A stretch of DNA of 64,000 nt from Thalassospira lucentensis (GCF_032921865.1 NZ_CP136684.1:354501-418500); one strand, 5' to 3'; shown: positions 1 through 9,012, numbered from the stretch's first letter. Translations and numbers: made by a program. Notes: generated by a model not told the origin, from the letters alone.

Positions 1-748
1 GCACCGGAATGACCGGGAAACGTTCGTCAAGCTGCACCGTGGTAACCGCGTCGCGTGCGCTGGCACGGATAAAGGCCTTTTTGAAATCCGGATGGGCAAT
101 GCATTCGGTCGCACAAACAAGACGCGTCCCGACCTGAACCCCGGCAGCTCCCTGTTCAAGCAATCCGGTCATGGCTTCGCCACGACCAATACCGCCGGCG
201 CAGAAAATCGGCACATCCTTGATTTCCGGAAGGATCTCCTGTGCCAGAACGGTCAGTGAAACCGGGCCGACATGCCCACCGGCTTCGCTGCCTTCGATCA
301 CCAGCGCATCCGCACCTGATCGCACCAGTTTCTTAGCCAGTACCAGCGCCGGTGCAAAACAGACAACCTTGGCAAATTCCTTGGCTTTCTTGATCGAAGC
401 CGATGACGGCAGACCACCGGCCAGAACCACGTGGCCAACCTCGTGCTCGCGGCAAACCTCGATCAGGTCGTCAAGCATCGGGTGCATGGTAATAAGGTTC
501 ACGCCGAACGGCTTTTTGGTCAGCGCCTTGGTTCCGGCAATTTCGGCTGACAGCAGATCCGGGGTCATCGACCCGCAGGCAATCACACCAAAGCCACCGG
601 CATTTGAAACCGCCGCCACAAGGTGACGTTCGGAAACCCAGGACATTGCACCCGCCAGAATGGCGTAATCCGTTCCCAGAAATTCCTTGCCCGCCGCCCA
701 CAATTTTTCAAGACGGGCGCGTGCCGCATCGAATTTCGGATCGCTCAT
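1..748 (-). CDS. Nitronate monooxygenase-like flavoprotein (partial, 3' end outside window)
   Basis: Reading leftward from an ATG at 748 gives 249 codons without a stop, so the gene runs off the left edge. The protein has the FMN-binding TIM-barrel pattern of the nitronate monooxygenase / FabK-like family (NAD(P)H-dependent flavin oxidoreductase): an N-terminal LAGAMSWVS stretch, the AAVSNAGGFGVIA turn, the GSEAGGHVGP motif holding the family's conserved His, and the phosphate-binding CAGGIGRGEA and VQVGTRL segments. The family oxidises alkyl nitronates, such as propionate 3-nitronate, to carbonyl compounds; substrate here is not readable. A second, divergent family member lies at 15929-16981. 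The missing C-terminal part prevents subfamily assignment. Confidence 0.85.
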   Translation of the reverse strand, partial: MSDPKFDAARARLEKLWAAGKEFLGTDYAILAGAMSWVSERHLVAAVSNAGGFGVIACGSMTPDLLSAEIAGTKALTKKPFGVNLITMHPMLDDLIEVCREHEVGHVVLAGGLPSSASIKKAKEFAKVVCFAPALVLAKKLVRSGADALVIEGSEAGGHVGPVSLTVLAQEILPEIKDVPIFCAGGIGRGEAMTGLLEQGAAGVQVGTRLVCATECIAHPDFKKAFIRASARDAVTTVQLDERFPVIPV

Positions 749-897
749 ATCATCAGTACCCCAAAGCAGAAATGCAGGGAACCGGGGTTCCCTGCCATTT
801 CATCATAAAGGCCGAAACCGATAGTTCCAGCTAGTATGTAATAATTGACGCAATTTAACAGTGACTTAATCGCACACAACGAAGTCACATTATCAAA

Positions 898-2118
898 TTA
901 CTCGGCATCAAGACCATAAGCGGTATGAAGCGCACGAACTGCCAGTTCGGTATATTCTTCGGCAATCAGAACGCTAACCTTGATTTCCGAGGTCGAAATG
1001 ACCTGGATGTTGATGCCTTTTTCCGCAAGCGTTTCAAACATCTTGCGTGCAACGCCAACGTGCGAACGCATGCCGACACCGATGATCGACACTTTGGTCA
1101 CATCCGATGTGCTCAGCAATTCCTTGTAGCCGATCTTGGCCGAATTGCCTTCAATGACCGACAAAGCACGTTTGAATTCGCCGCGCGGCACGGTAAAGGT
1201 CATGTCGGTGCTTTTACCGTCTTCCGAGACGTTCTGCACGATCATGTCGACATTGATATTGGCCTCGGCCAGCGGGCCGAAGATAGAAGCAGCGATTCCC
1301 GGTTTGTCTGCGACTTTCACCAAGGTGATCTTGGCTTCATCACGGCTATAGGCAATCCCGCTGACGACTTCCTGTTCCACGATTTCGTCCTCGTCTACAA
1401 CAAGTGTTCCTTCTGCATCGCTAAAGGTCGAACGGACCTGCACCCGGACGCGATGGTTCATCGCCATCTCGACTGAACGGGTCTGAAGGACCTTCGCACC
1501 AAGCGATGCCAGTTCAAGCATTTCTTCGTAGGTAATCTTTTCGATCTTGCGCGCCTTGGGCACGATACGCGGGTCGGTCGTATAGACACCGTCAACATCG
1601 GTATAGATATCGCAACGATCCGCCTTCAGGGCCGCGGCAAGAGCCACCGCCGAAGTGTCCGAACCGCCACGACCCAGCGTGGTAATGCGGTTGTCTGGTG
1701 CGATCCCCTGGAAGCCGGCAACACACACAACCTCGCCGCTATTCATGCGCTTGTCGAGTTCGGTGGTATCGATTTCCTTGATACGCGCCTTGGCATGTGC
1801 CCCGTCGGTCTTGATCGGAATCTGCCAGCCAAGCCATGAACGTGCCGGCACATCCATGCTTTGCAGTGCCATCGCGATCAGGCCAACTGTAACCTGTTCG
1901 CCCGACGATACGATCACGTCATATTCGCGCGCATCATACATTGGCGAAATTTCATCAGCCCAGCCTACCAGTTCGTTGGTCTTGCCCGACATGGCCGAAA
2001 CAACAACCGCGACCTGATTTCCGGCATCGACCTCGGCTTTGACCCGACGGGCGACGTTCTTGATCTTTTCGACATCGGCGACCGATGTGCCGCCGAATTT
2101 CATGACAATACGGGCCAT
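898..2118 (-). CDS. lysC: Aspartate kinase
   Basis: A 406-residue aspartate kinase that phosphorylates L-aspartate, the first step towards lysine, threonine, methionine and diaminopimelate. The N-terminal KFGGTSV motif (residues 7-13) and VVVSAMSGKTNEL segment belong to the amino-acid kinase domain, followed by TLGRGGSDTSAVALAAAL and YTDVDGVYTTDPR; two ACT domains fill the C-terminal ~145 residues and are the usual site of lysine/threonine feedback. Length fits single-function LysC. The ATG start is preceded by a GGGGATA purine stretch. It diverges from ubiG across 418 bases, an arrangement common in alphaproteobacteria. The more usual downstream neighbour ptsP is absent; a nitronate monooxygenase gene follows instead. 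Confidence 0.97.
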   Translation of the reverse strand: MARIVMKFGGTSVADVEKIKNVARRVKAEVDAGNQVAVVVSAMSGKTNELVGWADEISPMYDAREYDVIVSSGEQVTVGLIAMALQSMDVPARSWLGWQIPIKTDGAHAKARIKEIDTTELDKRMNSGEVVCVAGFQGIAPDNRITTLGRGGSDTSAVALAAALKADRCDIYTDVDGVYTTDPRIVPKARKIEKITYEEMLELASLGAKVLQTRSVEMAMNHRVRVQVRSTFSDAEGTLVVDEDEIVEQEVVSGIAYSRDEAKITLVKVADKPGIAASIFGPLAEANINVDMIVQNVSEDGKSTDMTFTVPRGEFKRALSVIEGNSAKIGYKELLSTSDVTKVSIIGVGMRSHVGVARKMFETLAEKGINIQVISTSEIKVSVLIAEEYTELAVRALHTAYGLDAE

Positions 2119-2536
2119 GAAGTATCCCCGCTAAGCTTGCCATCCATCGGCGTTCCGAAAAGATGGCATGTGATCCGGCCCTCGATCCATTGGCGCAGGC
2201 CTGCAACGCGGCGCGCCGCCTGATCCGGGCGGCGTTATCAATACTGCCTTACTCTTTCGGAAACAAGCATCAACGCAGGGGAAAATTGCATCGATTCATT
2301 TTTTATTCGGGTTTGATGCTCCTGACGCGTCTCAAAGGACGCAAATGGCTAAACATCCTGCGAATTCTTACCTGAAAACCCTGATAACACATGCGATTGG
2401 CGCAAGGCACATTCCGATTTCTCTCATGCCCGCAAAGCCGTCATCCACGCCAATGATCCGGCAAACTATTGCCTTGCCGGACGTGCCCGCGTAAACAAGG
2501 CAAAGCAAAATCAATGTCACGCCTTCGGAGCCGTCC
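2119..2536. other. Intergenic region between divergent lysC and ubiG
   Basis: This 418-base gap should hold the promoters of both genes. I see no convincing gene in it. An 8-bp inverted repeat (TTGCCTTG at 2469-2476 and CAAGGCAA at 2496-2503, 19-base loop) lies in the probable ubiG leader, 34 bases before its ATG, and could form a hairpin in the transcript. No lysine riboswitch is recognisable on the lysC side. Confidence 0.5.
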
Positions 2537-3301
2537 ATGTCGCACGCATCCGCCAATAACAGCCGCACCGCCAATGCCGAGGAAATTGCACGCTTTTCTG
2601 CAATGGCTGAGAAATGGTGGGATCCGAACGGTGCGATGAAGCCGTTGCACAAGTTCAATCCGATCCGCTTGCAGCTTCTGCGTGACAATATCGCCGCCCA
2701 TCTCGGGCGGGACGCCAATCAGCTTGACGTTCTAAAAGATATCGAAATCATCGATATCGGTTGCGGTGCCGGTCTTCTGTCCGAACCGCTGGCGCGCATG
2801 GGTGCCAAGATGACGTCAATCGACGCGGCCGAAAACAATATCGAAGTCGCCAAAGTTCATGCCGCCCAATCGGGCCTTGCCATTGATTATCGCAACTGCA
2901 CCCCGGAAATGCTGGTCGATGAAGGCAAGCAGTTCGATATCGTGCTGAATATGGAAGTCATTGAGCATGTCGATGATCCGCAATTCTTCATGCAGGCCTG
3001 TGCTGCGTTACTCAAACCCGGTGGATTGATGTTTGTCGCTACCCTGAACCGCACGATCAAATCGCTGGCACTGGCGAAATTCGGCGCTGAGTATGTCCTG
3101 CGCTGGTTGCCTGCTGGTACCCATGACTGGCGCAAATTTGTCAAACCGTCCGAAATGTCGGGCTTCCTGCGTGGCGCCGGTCTTGATCTCGTAGATATTA
3201 CCGGTGTTGCCTACAACCCGATCAACGACAAATGGTCAGTTGCCCCACGCGACCTTGATATCAACTACATGGTGATCGCGCAAAAACCTTCTGGCGCGTA
3301 A
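2537..3301 (+). CDS. ubiG: Ubiquinone biosynthesis O-methyltransferase
   Basis: A 254-residue class I SAM-dependent methyltransferase matching UbiG, which performs both O-methylations of the ubiquinone ring. The start ARFSAMAEKWWDPNG and LHKFNPIRL is the typical UbiG N-terminus; IIDIGCGAGLLSEPLARMGA (about residues 71-90) is motif I for SAM; NMEVIEHVDDP and the ALLKPGGLMFVATLNRT segment are motif II/III; the C-terminal GTHDWRKFVKPSE is also UbiG-like. A GGAG ribosome site lies 7 bases before the ATG. It is divergent from lysC, as in many alphaproteobacteria, and its usual neighbour DUF1178 lies 1.8 kb further on, separated by the GGDEF gene. Confidence 0.96.
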   Translation: MSHASANNSRTANAEEIARFSAMAEKWWDPNGAMKPLHKFNPIRLQLLRDNIAAHLGRDANQLDVLKDIEIIDIGCGAGLLSEPLARMGAKMTSIDAAENNIEVAKVHAAQSGLAIDYRNCTPEMLVDEGKQFDIVLNMEVIEHVDDPQFFMQACAALLKPGGLMFVATLNRTIKSLALAKFGAEYVLRWLPAGTHDWRKFVKPSEMSGFLRGAGLDLVDITGVAYNPINDKWSVAPRDLDINYMVIAQKPSGA

Positions 3302-3314
3302 TTGTGTATTACCT

Positions 3315-4757
3315 TCAAGACGTTGGCTGATGCACCACAACGCGATTTCGCCCTGCGGCCTTTGCGGCATACATCGCCTTGTCGGCATCACGCAATAGCC
3401 GGTCGAGGCTAACCGGCTCCTCCAGAGTATGATTAACCACACCGATACTGATTGTGGTATGAATACTGCCGGTTTCGCTTTCACCAACGGCCGTTTGCTC
3501 GATTGCAACGCGAATGCGTTGCGCCAGCCCAAGCGCATCGGCCGGCGCAACGCCCGGCAGGATCAATCCGAACTCTTCACCGCCAAGACGTGCAATCAAA
3601 TCATCACCGCGCAGATTGCCACGAATAATTTTCGCCACTTCCACCAGCACCCGGTCTCCTGCCGCATGACCATGGGTATCGTTGATTTGTTTGAAGTGAT
3701 CGACATCAAGCCCCATGATGGTCAGGCGTCCCTTTTCCCCCGACAGACGCGATATCAATTCACTGCCACATTTCATGAAAGCCCCACGCGACAGTAACCC
3801 GGTCAGGAAATCATGGTTTGCGGCGTGATCCAGACGATCAACCAGCGCGCTGCGTGCGGTGTCAATACTGGCAACAGTCAGCGGGCCCAATGACAGCAAT
3901 GCAATCCCCAGCCGGGTCGACATGATTGCATAATATGGATCGCTATCGACCGGCAAATTCGACAGAAAATCAAGCTCCAGAACCACCATCAACCAATGCG
4001 ATACCAGCAATATGAAAAGTGTTGTGATCTGCAACCGATAAACCAGTGCACACCATAACAAAGCAGGCACCGGAAACACGATTGATCCCGGCCCGCCGAT
4101 AACCTTTACCAGAACCAGACTGACCAGTACGGAAATGGCCGGTGCACAGCTTTTCAAGGTTTCGACATTCATGACAAAATGCCGAAAAAAGCCCGTGATC
4201 ATCGCGGAAAAATCCGACCAGCGCGCCACCGTCAGGGCAAATGGCAGGATAACGACGTAATTCGCAAATTCGGTGCTGAACCAGAACAGGAACGCGGTTA
4301 CCGGGTCCTGACTGAAAACCAGTATCGCGATAAGTATCCCGGCCATCGCCGCAGCCAATGCCGCCCCTGCCCCAGTCAGGCAAAGATACTGAACTGATTG
4401 CGGACGGCGAAGATTGCGATCCTCGACTGACAGCCTGCGCAACAGAAGAACCCCGACCGCAACACCGGCCAGATTGGCCCCGGTTAGCCAGATCGCGGTG
4501 TAAATATCATTTCCGGTCAGAAGGTCGGCGGCCATATAAGCGATGAACGCAGCGCACCAGCCCAAAGGCGTGTTCATCGCTCGCCCACGGACAAAGGCCG
4601 CGGTCAGAAGAGCATTGGCAGGCCACAAAACTGCAAGCATCCCGTCCGGGCGGGTCAGAATCCCGAATAACGAAGCGGCAAAAACAATCCCCGCCACGCA
4701 AACCGCGCCAACGCAACAGGGAATAAAATCCGTCGATACCCGAAAAACCGCTGCCAT
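3315..4757 (-). CDS. MASE1-GGDEF membrane diguanylate cyclase
   Basis: A 480-residue protein with about eight hydrophobic segments in residues 1-300 that resemble the MASE1 integral-membrane sensory domain, followed by a GGDEF domain. The active-site loop is GGEEF (residues 392-396), an accepted active variant; RGDD lies five residues before it and fits the RxxD inhibitory c-di-GMP site, so product inhibition is expected. GLDVDHFKQINDTHGH and the C-terminal ADKAMYAAKAAGRNRV are standard GGDEF landmarks. It should make c-di-GMP from two GTP in response to an unknown signal. It converges on ubiG, with only 13 bases between stops, and interrupts the ubiG/DUF1178 neighbourhood. A possible counterpart phosphodiesterase is encoded at 47690-49441. 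Confidence 0.92.
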   Translation of the reverse strand: MAAVFRVSTDFIPCCVGAVCVAGIVFAASLFGILTRPDGMLAVLWPANALLTAAFVRGRAMNTPLGWCAAFIAYMAADLLTGNDIYTAIWLTGANLAGVAVGVLLLRRLSVEDRNLRRPQSVQYLCLTGAGAALAAAMAGILIAILVFSQDPVTAFLFWFSTEFANYVVILPFALTVARWSDFSAMITGFFRHFVMNVETLKSCAPAISVLVSLVLVKVIGGPGSIVFPVPALLWCALVYRLQITTLFILLVSHWLMVVLELDFLSNLPVDSDPYYAIMSTRLGIALLSLGPLTVASIDTARSALVDRLDHAANHDFLTGLLSRGAFMKCGSELISRLSGEKGRLTIMGLDVDHFKQINDTHGHAAGDRVLVEVAKIIRGNLRGDDLIARLGGEEFGLILPGVAPADALGLAQRIRVAIEQTAVGESETGSIHTTISIGVVNHTLEEPVSLDRLLRDADKAMYAAKAAGRNRVVVHQPTS

Positions 4758-5066
4758 CCCCTAAACCCCAAGAAAGACCAAAAGCCACACCCGATACTTA
4801 TCCAATGATATAACATCCGATATAGCCCTGATGTTCCATGTTTAGCTTCACTTTTCTGTCAAAATCATTTCATCGAACATTTTCGGATGCTCAAAACACC
4901 CACTTTTGAATAGGTTCTTGAGAGGTGGTAATATTGCCCCGCATTTCAACCAAGCCATGCATTAAATTTTGCATACGCACAAAAACTGTCTGCTGATGGT
5001 TCCAACGCATCTGCAGCGCACACAGCTTCGAAAAATCAGGTCGTCAGGGGAATTTGACCAGAACGG
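4758..5066. other. Gene-free gap
   Basis: About 309 AT-richer bases upstream of the GGDEF gene and downstream of the DUF1178 gene. No supportable ORF. A weak inverted repeat, ATGCA at 4957-4961 and TGCAT at 4970-4974, is the only structure I noticed. The region probably carries the cyclase promoter. Confidence 0.4.
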
Positions 5067-5501
5067 TCAGTTCTTCTTGCTCTCATCAAGCCATGGCAAC
5101 GCGTGAACATCGATACCTTCATCAATCAGTTCAGCGGTTTCCTTTAACGACGCCTCGCCATAAATGCCGCGTTTTTCGGTTTCGCCATAATGGATCTTGC
5201 GAGCTTCCTCGGCAAACTTGGTGCCAACATGCTCGCAATTTGCCTCGACCTGCTTCCGGATTTCGGCCATTGCAACGCGGGTTGCTTCGGCCATGGCGAC
5301 CTGGCGCGTCTTTTCAGCGGCTTCTTCTTTCTGGCGTGACGTCCGAAGACGGGGTGCCATCAATGCCTTGCCGACATTTCCGGTCCCGCAAACAGGGCAT
5401 GACAATTCACCGCTGGCAGCCTGGGTGTCATATGTGGCACCGTCTTTGAACCAGCCTTCAAATTCGTGATCATGTTCGCATTTAAGCTGAAAGAGGATCA
5501 T
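5067..5501 (-). CDS. DUF1178 family protein
   Basis: A 144-residue protein of the DUF1178 family, conserved in alphaproteobacteria and of unknown function. The N-terminal third looks like a small zinc-ribbon: MILFQLKCEHDHEFEGWF, then CPVCGTGNVGKALMAP, giving Cys8 and a CxxC pair (His at 10 and 12 are near). A helical, charged middle region rich in Ala/Glu/Lys follows, and a conserved C-terminal RKIHYGETEKRGIYGEAS segment. In related genomes it sits directly between a nitrilase-family amidase and ubiG; here the same neighbours and orientation persist but are separated by other genes. Upstream of the ATG I see no strong ribosome site. Confidence 0.9.
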   Translation of the reverse strand: MILFQLKCEHDHEFEGWFKDGATYDTQAASGELSCPVCGTGNVGKALMAPRLRTSRQKEEAAEKTRQVAMAEATRVAMAEIRKQVEANCEHVGTKFAEEARKIHYGETEKRGIYGEASLKETAELIDEGIDVHALPWLDESKKN

Positions 5502-5534
5502 GGTGTTGTTTTGTTCAAGCCAACCGTAACAATT

Positions 5535-5593
5535 GCAAGGTGTTTTAATATCAAGGATATAGCGACACCTTGCCCGAAACGCCAGTTTCGGGC
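5535..5593 (+). promoter_or_regulatory. Two overlapping inverted repeats before the 5617 methyltransferase gene
   Basis: GCAAGGTGT (5535-5543) is the exact reverse complement of ACACCTTGC (5565-5573), and GCCCGAAAC (5572-5580) pairs with GTTTCGGGC (5585-5593) around a GCCA loop. The two stems share bases 5572-5573. They lie 24 bases before the start at 5617 and could be a structured leader or a terminator-like element without a clear T-tract. Confidence 0.4.
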
Positions 5594-5616
5594 GGCTCTT
5601 TCAATAACCAAGATTT

Positions 5617-6162
5617 ATGAAAATGTCATCATTAATGCCATCTGACTGGATTACCCGTTATTGCCCTCCGAGCGGCGGAACCGCACTTGATCTTGCTTGT
5701 GGCAAGGGTCGTCACAGTTTCTGGCTGGCCGATCACGGATGGCAGGTTACGGCCCTTGATAGTGACCTGTCGGATACGCAGACCGGTAACAATATCGGGA
5801 TTGACTGGATCGAAGCCGATCTTGAATCCGGTCATTGGCCGCTTGGCGACCGGCAGTTTGATCTGGTGGTGGTTGTCAATTACCTTCATCGTCCGCTGTT
5901 TGAAGACCTTCGCAAGGCGATCACCCCCGGCGGCACCCTGCTTTATGAAACCTTCATGATCGGGAACGAAGCATTTGGCCGCCCACAATCGCCGGAATTC
6001 CTTCTGCGTCCAAATGAACTGCCAAACGCTTTTTTCGATTGGGAAATCAACGCATTCGAACAGGGGCCGCAATACAAATCCGGCGCAACGGTTCCCTTTG
6101 CGGTGAAGCAATTCCTGTCGGCCTGCAAACCATCGCCAAAACGGACCGAAACAATTCTGTAA
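5617..6162 (+). CDS. Class I SAM-dependent methyltransferase (TehB-like)
   Basis: A 181-residue small methyltransferase. The SAM-binding motif I is ALDLACGKGRHSFWLADHG (about residues 23-41), the acidic motif II residue is in VTALDSD, and a DLVVVVNYLHRPLFEDL segment followed by ITPGGTLLYETF gives motifs IV-VI. The pattern resembles the TehB/UbiE-like thiopurine and tellurite methyltransferases, but substrate cannot be told. A clear Shine-Dalgarno sequence is missing before the ATG at 5617; a second ATG at 5638 is an alternative. It is divergent from the DUF1178 gene with 115 bases between them, and a structured leader lies in that gap. Confidence 0.88.
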   Translation: MKMSSLMPSDWITRYCPPSGGTALDLACGKGRHSFWLADHGWQVTALDSDLSDTQTGNNIGIDWIEADLESGHWPLGDRQFDLVVVVNYLHRPLFEDLRKAITPGGTLLYETFMIGNEAFGRPQSPEFLLRPNELPNAFFDWEINAFEQGPQYKSGATVPFAVKQFLSACKPSPKRTETIL

Positions 6163-6269
6163 CACACTGGAATACCGATAAAAAATAAACACAAGTGTCA
6201 CAATTCAAACGGTTTGTTTCTGGCATCTTCCTCGGCGCTAGTTTTAGCATTTGGCAGAGAGAGAAAACC

Positions 6270-8183
6270 ATGAACGAACAATTTGAAATCGTCGAGGATC
6301 GCGATGACATTCCGTCGAACCCGACAAACAATCCGCGTGTCGCAGACCTGATCAATGCTCGCCTTTCCCGTCGCGGCTTTTTCAAGGGCCTGATGGCAAC
6401 TTCGGCCGTCGCTGGCGCTGGTATCGCAACCTCGGGCATGGCCCGCGCGCAGGACGCCTCGACCCTGACCTTCAAATCGATCCCGCAGAAGATCGCAAAA
6501 ACCCATGCCGTTGCCGAAGGATACGATGCCGACATCCTGATCCGTTACGGTGACAAGGTCGTCGCCGATGCCCCGGCATTCGTTCCGGGCGCCGTCGATG
6601 CCACCGCGCAGAACAAGCAGTTCGGCTATAACTGCGACTATATCGGCTATATGCCGCTTCCGGTCGGATCAGACAATTCCGAACACGGCCTTCTGTGTGT
6701 CAGCCATGAATACACCAATGCCGAACTGATGTGGCCGGGCCTCAAGGACGCCATGGGCGCATCGCAGGAACAGGCCCTGCATGAAATTGCCGCCCACGGC
6801 CATTCCATAGTCGAAGTCAAAAAGACAGACGGCAAATGGCAGGTCATTGACGGTTCAGATTATGCACGCCGTATTTCCGCCCTTGATACCGAAATGGTCA
6901 TCACCGGCCCGGCAGCAGGCCATGACCGCCTGAAAACCAGCACAGACCAGACCGGCACACGCGTCATCGGCACGCTGAACAACTGTGCAGGTGGCAAAAC
7001 CCCTTGGGGCACCATCCTGATCGCTGAAGAAAACTTCAACGGCTATTTCGGTGGTGACATCGCCAAAACCAGCGAAGAACGCAACTACAAGCGCCTAGGT
7101 ATCGAGCCGGACAGCTGGTATTCCTGGGTCAAATATTTCGACCGCTTCAACGTTGAAAAAGAACCGAACGAGCCGAACAAATTTGGCTGGATGGTCGAAA
7201 TTGATCCCTATGATCCGACCTCGACCCCGAAAAAGCGCACGGCCCTTGGCCGCTTCAAGCACGAAGGTGCCACCGTTTTCCTGAACAAGGATAACTCTGT
7301 GGTTGCCTATTCCGGCGACGATCAGCGCTTCGATTACCTTTATAAATTCGTCGCGTCGAAAAAATACAATCCGAACGACCGTGCGGCGAACATGGACATC
7401 CTTGAAGACGGCACGCTTTATGTCGCCAAATTCAACGAGGATGGCACGGTTAACTGGATGCCTCTGGTCCACGGTGATGGCCCGCTGACCGCCGAAAATG
7501 ATTTCAACAGTCAGGCCGATATCCTGATTGAAACCCGTCGCGCAGCCGACCTTCTGGGTGCAACCCAGATGGACCGCCCCGAAGACGTCGAACCAAACCC
7601 GGTTAACGGCAAGGTTTACGTCATGCTGACCAACAACTCGAAGCGCAAAGAGCCGAACATCGTCAATCCGCGCGCCTCGAACATCCATGGTCATGTTCTT
7701 GAACTCACCCCTCCGGGCGGCATGGGCAAGGATGCGGACCACACCGCCGATACCTTCAAATGGGACATCTTCCTGCTTGGTGGTAACCCGGCGAATGCCG
7801 ATGACCGTGCAGTTTACCATCCAGGGGCTGAAAGCTGGGTATCCTGCCCGGATAACCTTGCGATTGACCATAAAGGCCGCCTGTGGATTTCCACCGATGG
7901 TGCGCCAAGCTCGGATATTCCAGATGGCATGCATGCCGCAGATGTGGAAGGTGCCGGTCGCGCACTGACCAAATTCTTCTTCGCCTGCCCGGAAGGTGCC
8001 GAAATGTGCGGTCCGGAATTCACCCCGGATGGCACGACCCTGTTTGTCGCGGTTCAGCACCCTGCAGACGGTTCAACCTATGACGAACCAAGCACCCGCT
8101 GGCCGGACTTCCAGGACGGCGTTCCGCCGCGTCCGTCGGTGGTCGCCATCACCAAACAGGGTGGCGGCGAAATCGCAAGCTGA
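6270..8183 (+). CDS. phoX: PhoX family alkaline phosphatase, Tat-exported
   Basis: A 637-residue member of the PhoX (DUF839) family, calcium- and iron-dependent phosphomonoesterases that release phosphate from organic esters outside the cytoplasm. The N-terminal segment DDIPSNPTNNPRVADL precedes a twin-arginine motif SRRGFFKG and a hydrophobic Ala-rich stretch ending MARAQDA, so Tat export to the periplasm is expected. Later landmarks are CVSHEYTNAE, NNCAGGKTPWGT with LIAEENFNGYF, and RPEDVEPNPVNGKVY, typical of PhoX. The ATG at 6270 is chosen because of the GAGAGAG just upstream; an in-frame ATG at 6195 would bury the signal. No convincing Pho box was found. A strong terminator follows. Confidence 0.94.
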   Translation: MNEQFEIVEDRDDIPSNPTNNPRVADLINARLSRRGFFKGLMATSAVAGAGIATSGMARAQDASTLTFKSIPQKIAKTHAVAEGYDADILIRYGDKVVADAPAFVPGAVDATAQNKQFGYNCDYIGYMPLPVGSDNSEHGLLCVSHEYTNAELMWPGLKDAMGASQEQALHEIAAHGHSIVEVKKTDGKWQVIDGSDYARRISALDTEMVITGPAAGHDRLKTSTDQTGTRVIGTLNNCAGGKTPWGTILIAEENFNGYFGGDIAKTSEERNYKRLGIEPDSWYSWVKYFDRFNVEKEPNEPNKFGWMVEIDPYDPTSTPKKRTALGRFKHEGATVFLNKDNSVVAYSGDDQRFDYLYKFVASKKYNPNDRAANMDILEDGTLYVAKFNEDGTVNWMPLVHGDGPLTAENDFNSQADILIETRRAADLLGATQMDRPEDVEPNPVNGKVYVMLTNNSKRKEPNIVNPRASNIHGHVLELTPPGGMGKDADHTADTFKWDIFLLGGNPANADDRAVYHPGAESWVSCPDNLAIDHKGRLWISTDGAPSSDIPDGMHAADVEGAGRALTKFFFACPEGAEMCGPEFTPDGTTLFVAVQHPADGSTYDEPSTRWPDFQDGVPPRPSVVAITKQGGGEIAS

Positions 8184-8207
8184 TCCTGGTCATACCCGAT
8201 CATCGTC

Positions 8208-8236
8208 AAACCGGCCCCGCTTGGGGCCGGTTTTCA
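8208..8236 (+). terminator. Rho-independent terminator after phoX
   Basis: Perfect GC-rich stem CCGGCCCC (8211-8218) / GGGGCCGG (8223-8230) with a GCTT loop, flanked by AAA and TTTT. Confidence 0.9.
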
Positions 8237-8267
8237 TTTTCCGGTCACGTTACCTTACCTGAACAGC

Positions 8268-8807
8268 TTATCTGATCGGTGCAGTGCCTGCGTACGTGCC
8301 GTTATTGTCCGCAATTGCCTTCCAGCTTTTGTCCGAAGCCCCCTTGGCCTCAAGCGAGGTCCAGTTGCCTTCGGACTTGTTGATATTGCCGCTGATATCG
8401 CTATTCCAGAAACCAACCACCGTCGGTGTGATATTCAGATAAAGCGCTCCGTCAACAATCCGCCACAGGTTCGGATTGGCCGGGACCTTGCCGCCCTGTG
8501 CGACGCCATAGGCACAATGCCCGTCATATTTCGGCGCGTATTTTTCCGGATTGGCGGTGAACATGTCACGATGCTCTTCGGATGCAAACGCCCATGTCGC
8601 CCCGTTATACTCGGCGGTGATATCAGATCGTCCCGGCACGGCCCGGGGCTGCGCGCCCCCCGGCTCCGCCTGCGTCAGATCGAAATAGGCCACCGGATCA
8701 TACCCGCTGATCGCAAAGCCTGTTTCATCAACATATTGCTCCCCGGCGAAAGCCGCACCCGAAGCTGCCATGATCAGGGACGTCGCCATTAACAGACGCT
8801 TCAGCAT
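8268..8807 (-). CDS. Exported YHS domain protein
   Basis: A 179-residue protein starting at the ATG at 8807, which has GGAG ten bases upstream; an upstream in-frame start would put the signal peptide internally. Residues 1-21 (MLKRLLMATSLIMAASGAAFA) form a signal peptide. The mature part begins YVDETGFAISGYDPVAYF, the hallmark of YHS-type proteins, followed by WAFASEEHRDMFTANPEKYAP and CAYGVAQGGK. The YHS fold is thought to bind metal, often copper or iron, and these periplasmic versions are common but functionally unassigned. It converges on phoX and shares the terminator region. Confidence 0.88.
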   Translation of the reverse strand: MLKRLLMATSLIMAASGAAFAGEQYVDETGFAISGYDPVAYFDLTQAEPGGAQPRAVPGRSDITAEYNGATWAFASEEHRDMFTANPEKYAPKYDGHCAYGVAQGGKVPANPNLWRIVDGALYLNITPTVVGFWNSDISGNINKSEGNWTSLEAKGASDKSWKAIADNNGTYAGTAPIR

Positions 8808-8946
8808 TACCCAAATACTCCATTTGCTGTTTTGATAAGCCGATATTGAAAGAGCATGTGCGAAAGGCAAAATGACGTTGCGACACTGTTTCGTGAAACT
8901 GCGTGACCACGGGGCTCAGCATACCAATCGGTTGCGAATTTTCTTC

Positions 8947-8977
8947 TTGACCTGAACTTAAGTTAAGGAATTACACA
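8947..8977 (+). promoter_or_regulatory. MerR/SoxR-like promoter with operator between -35 and -10
   Basis: TTGACC (8947-8952) is followed by a near-perfect palindrome, CCT-N-AACTTAAGTT-N-AGG (8951-8968), and then TACACA (8972-8977). The spacer is 19 bases, the unusual spacing of MerR-family promoters, and the layout resembles the soxS promoter, whose core is CAAGTTAACTTG. No MerR gene is in the window. Confidence 0.5.
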
Positions 8978-9012
8978 GAAGATAGTTGAGGAAAAACAAA
9001 AAGGGAAATGCC

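Noticed and set aside
2119-2536. Lysine riboswitch before lysC
   Set aside because: No characteristic conserved core or long multi-helix layout recognised on the minus strand; only a simple hairpin on the ubiG side.
6181-6269. Pho box before phoX
   Set aside because: No pair of CTGTCAT-like repeats could be found; only a single GTGTCAC fragment.
7095-8060. 321-codon frame opposite phoX
   Set aside because: Antisense shadow of a well-supported gene; no domain or ribosome site.
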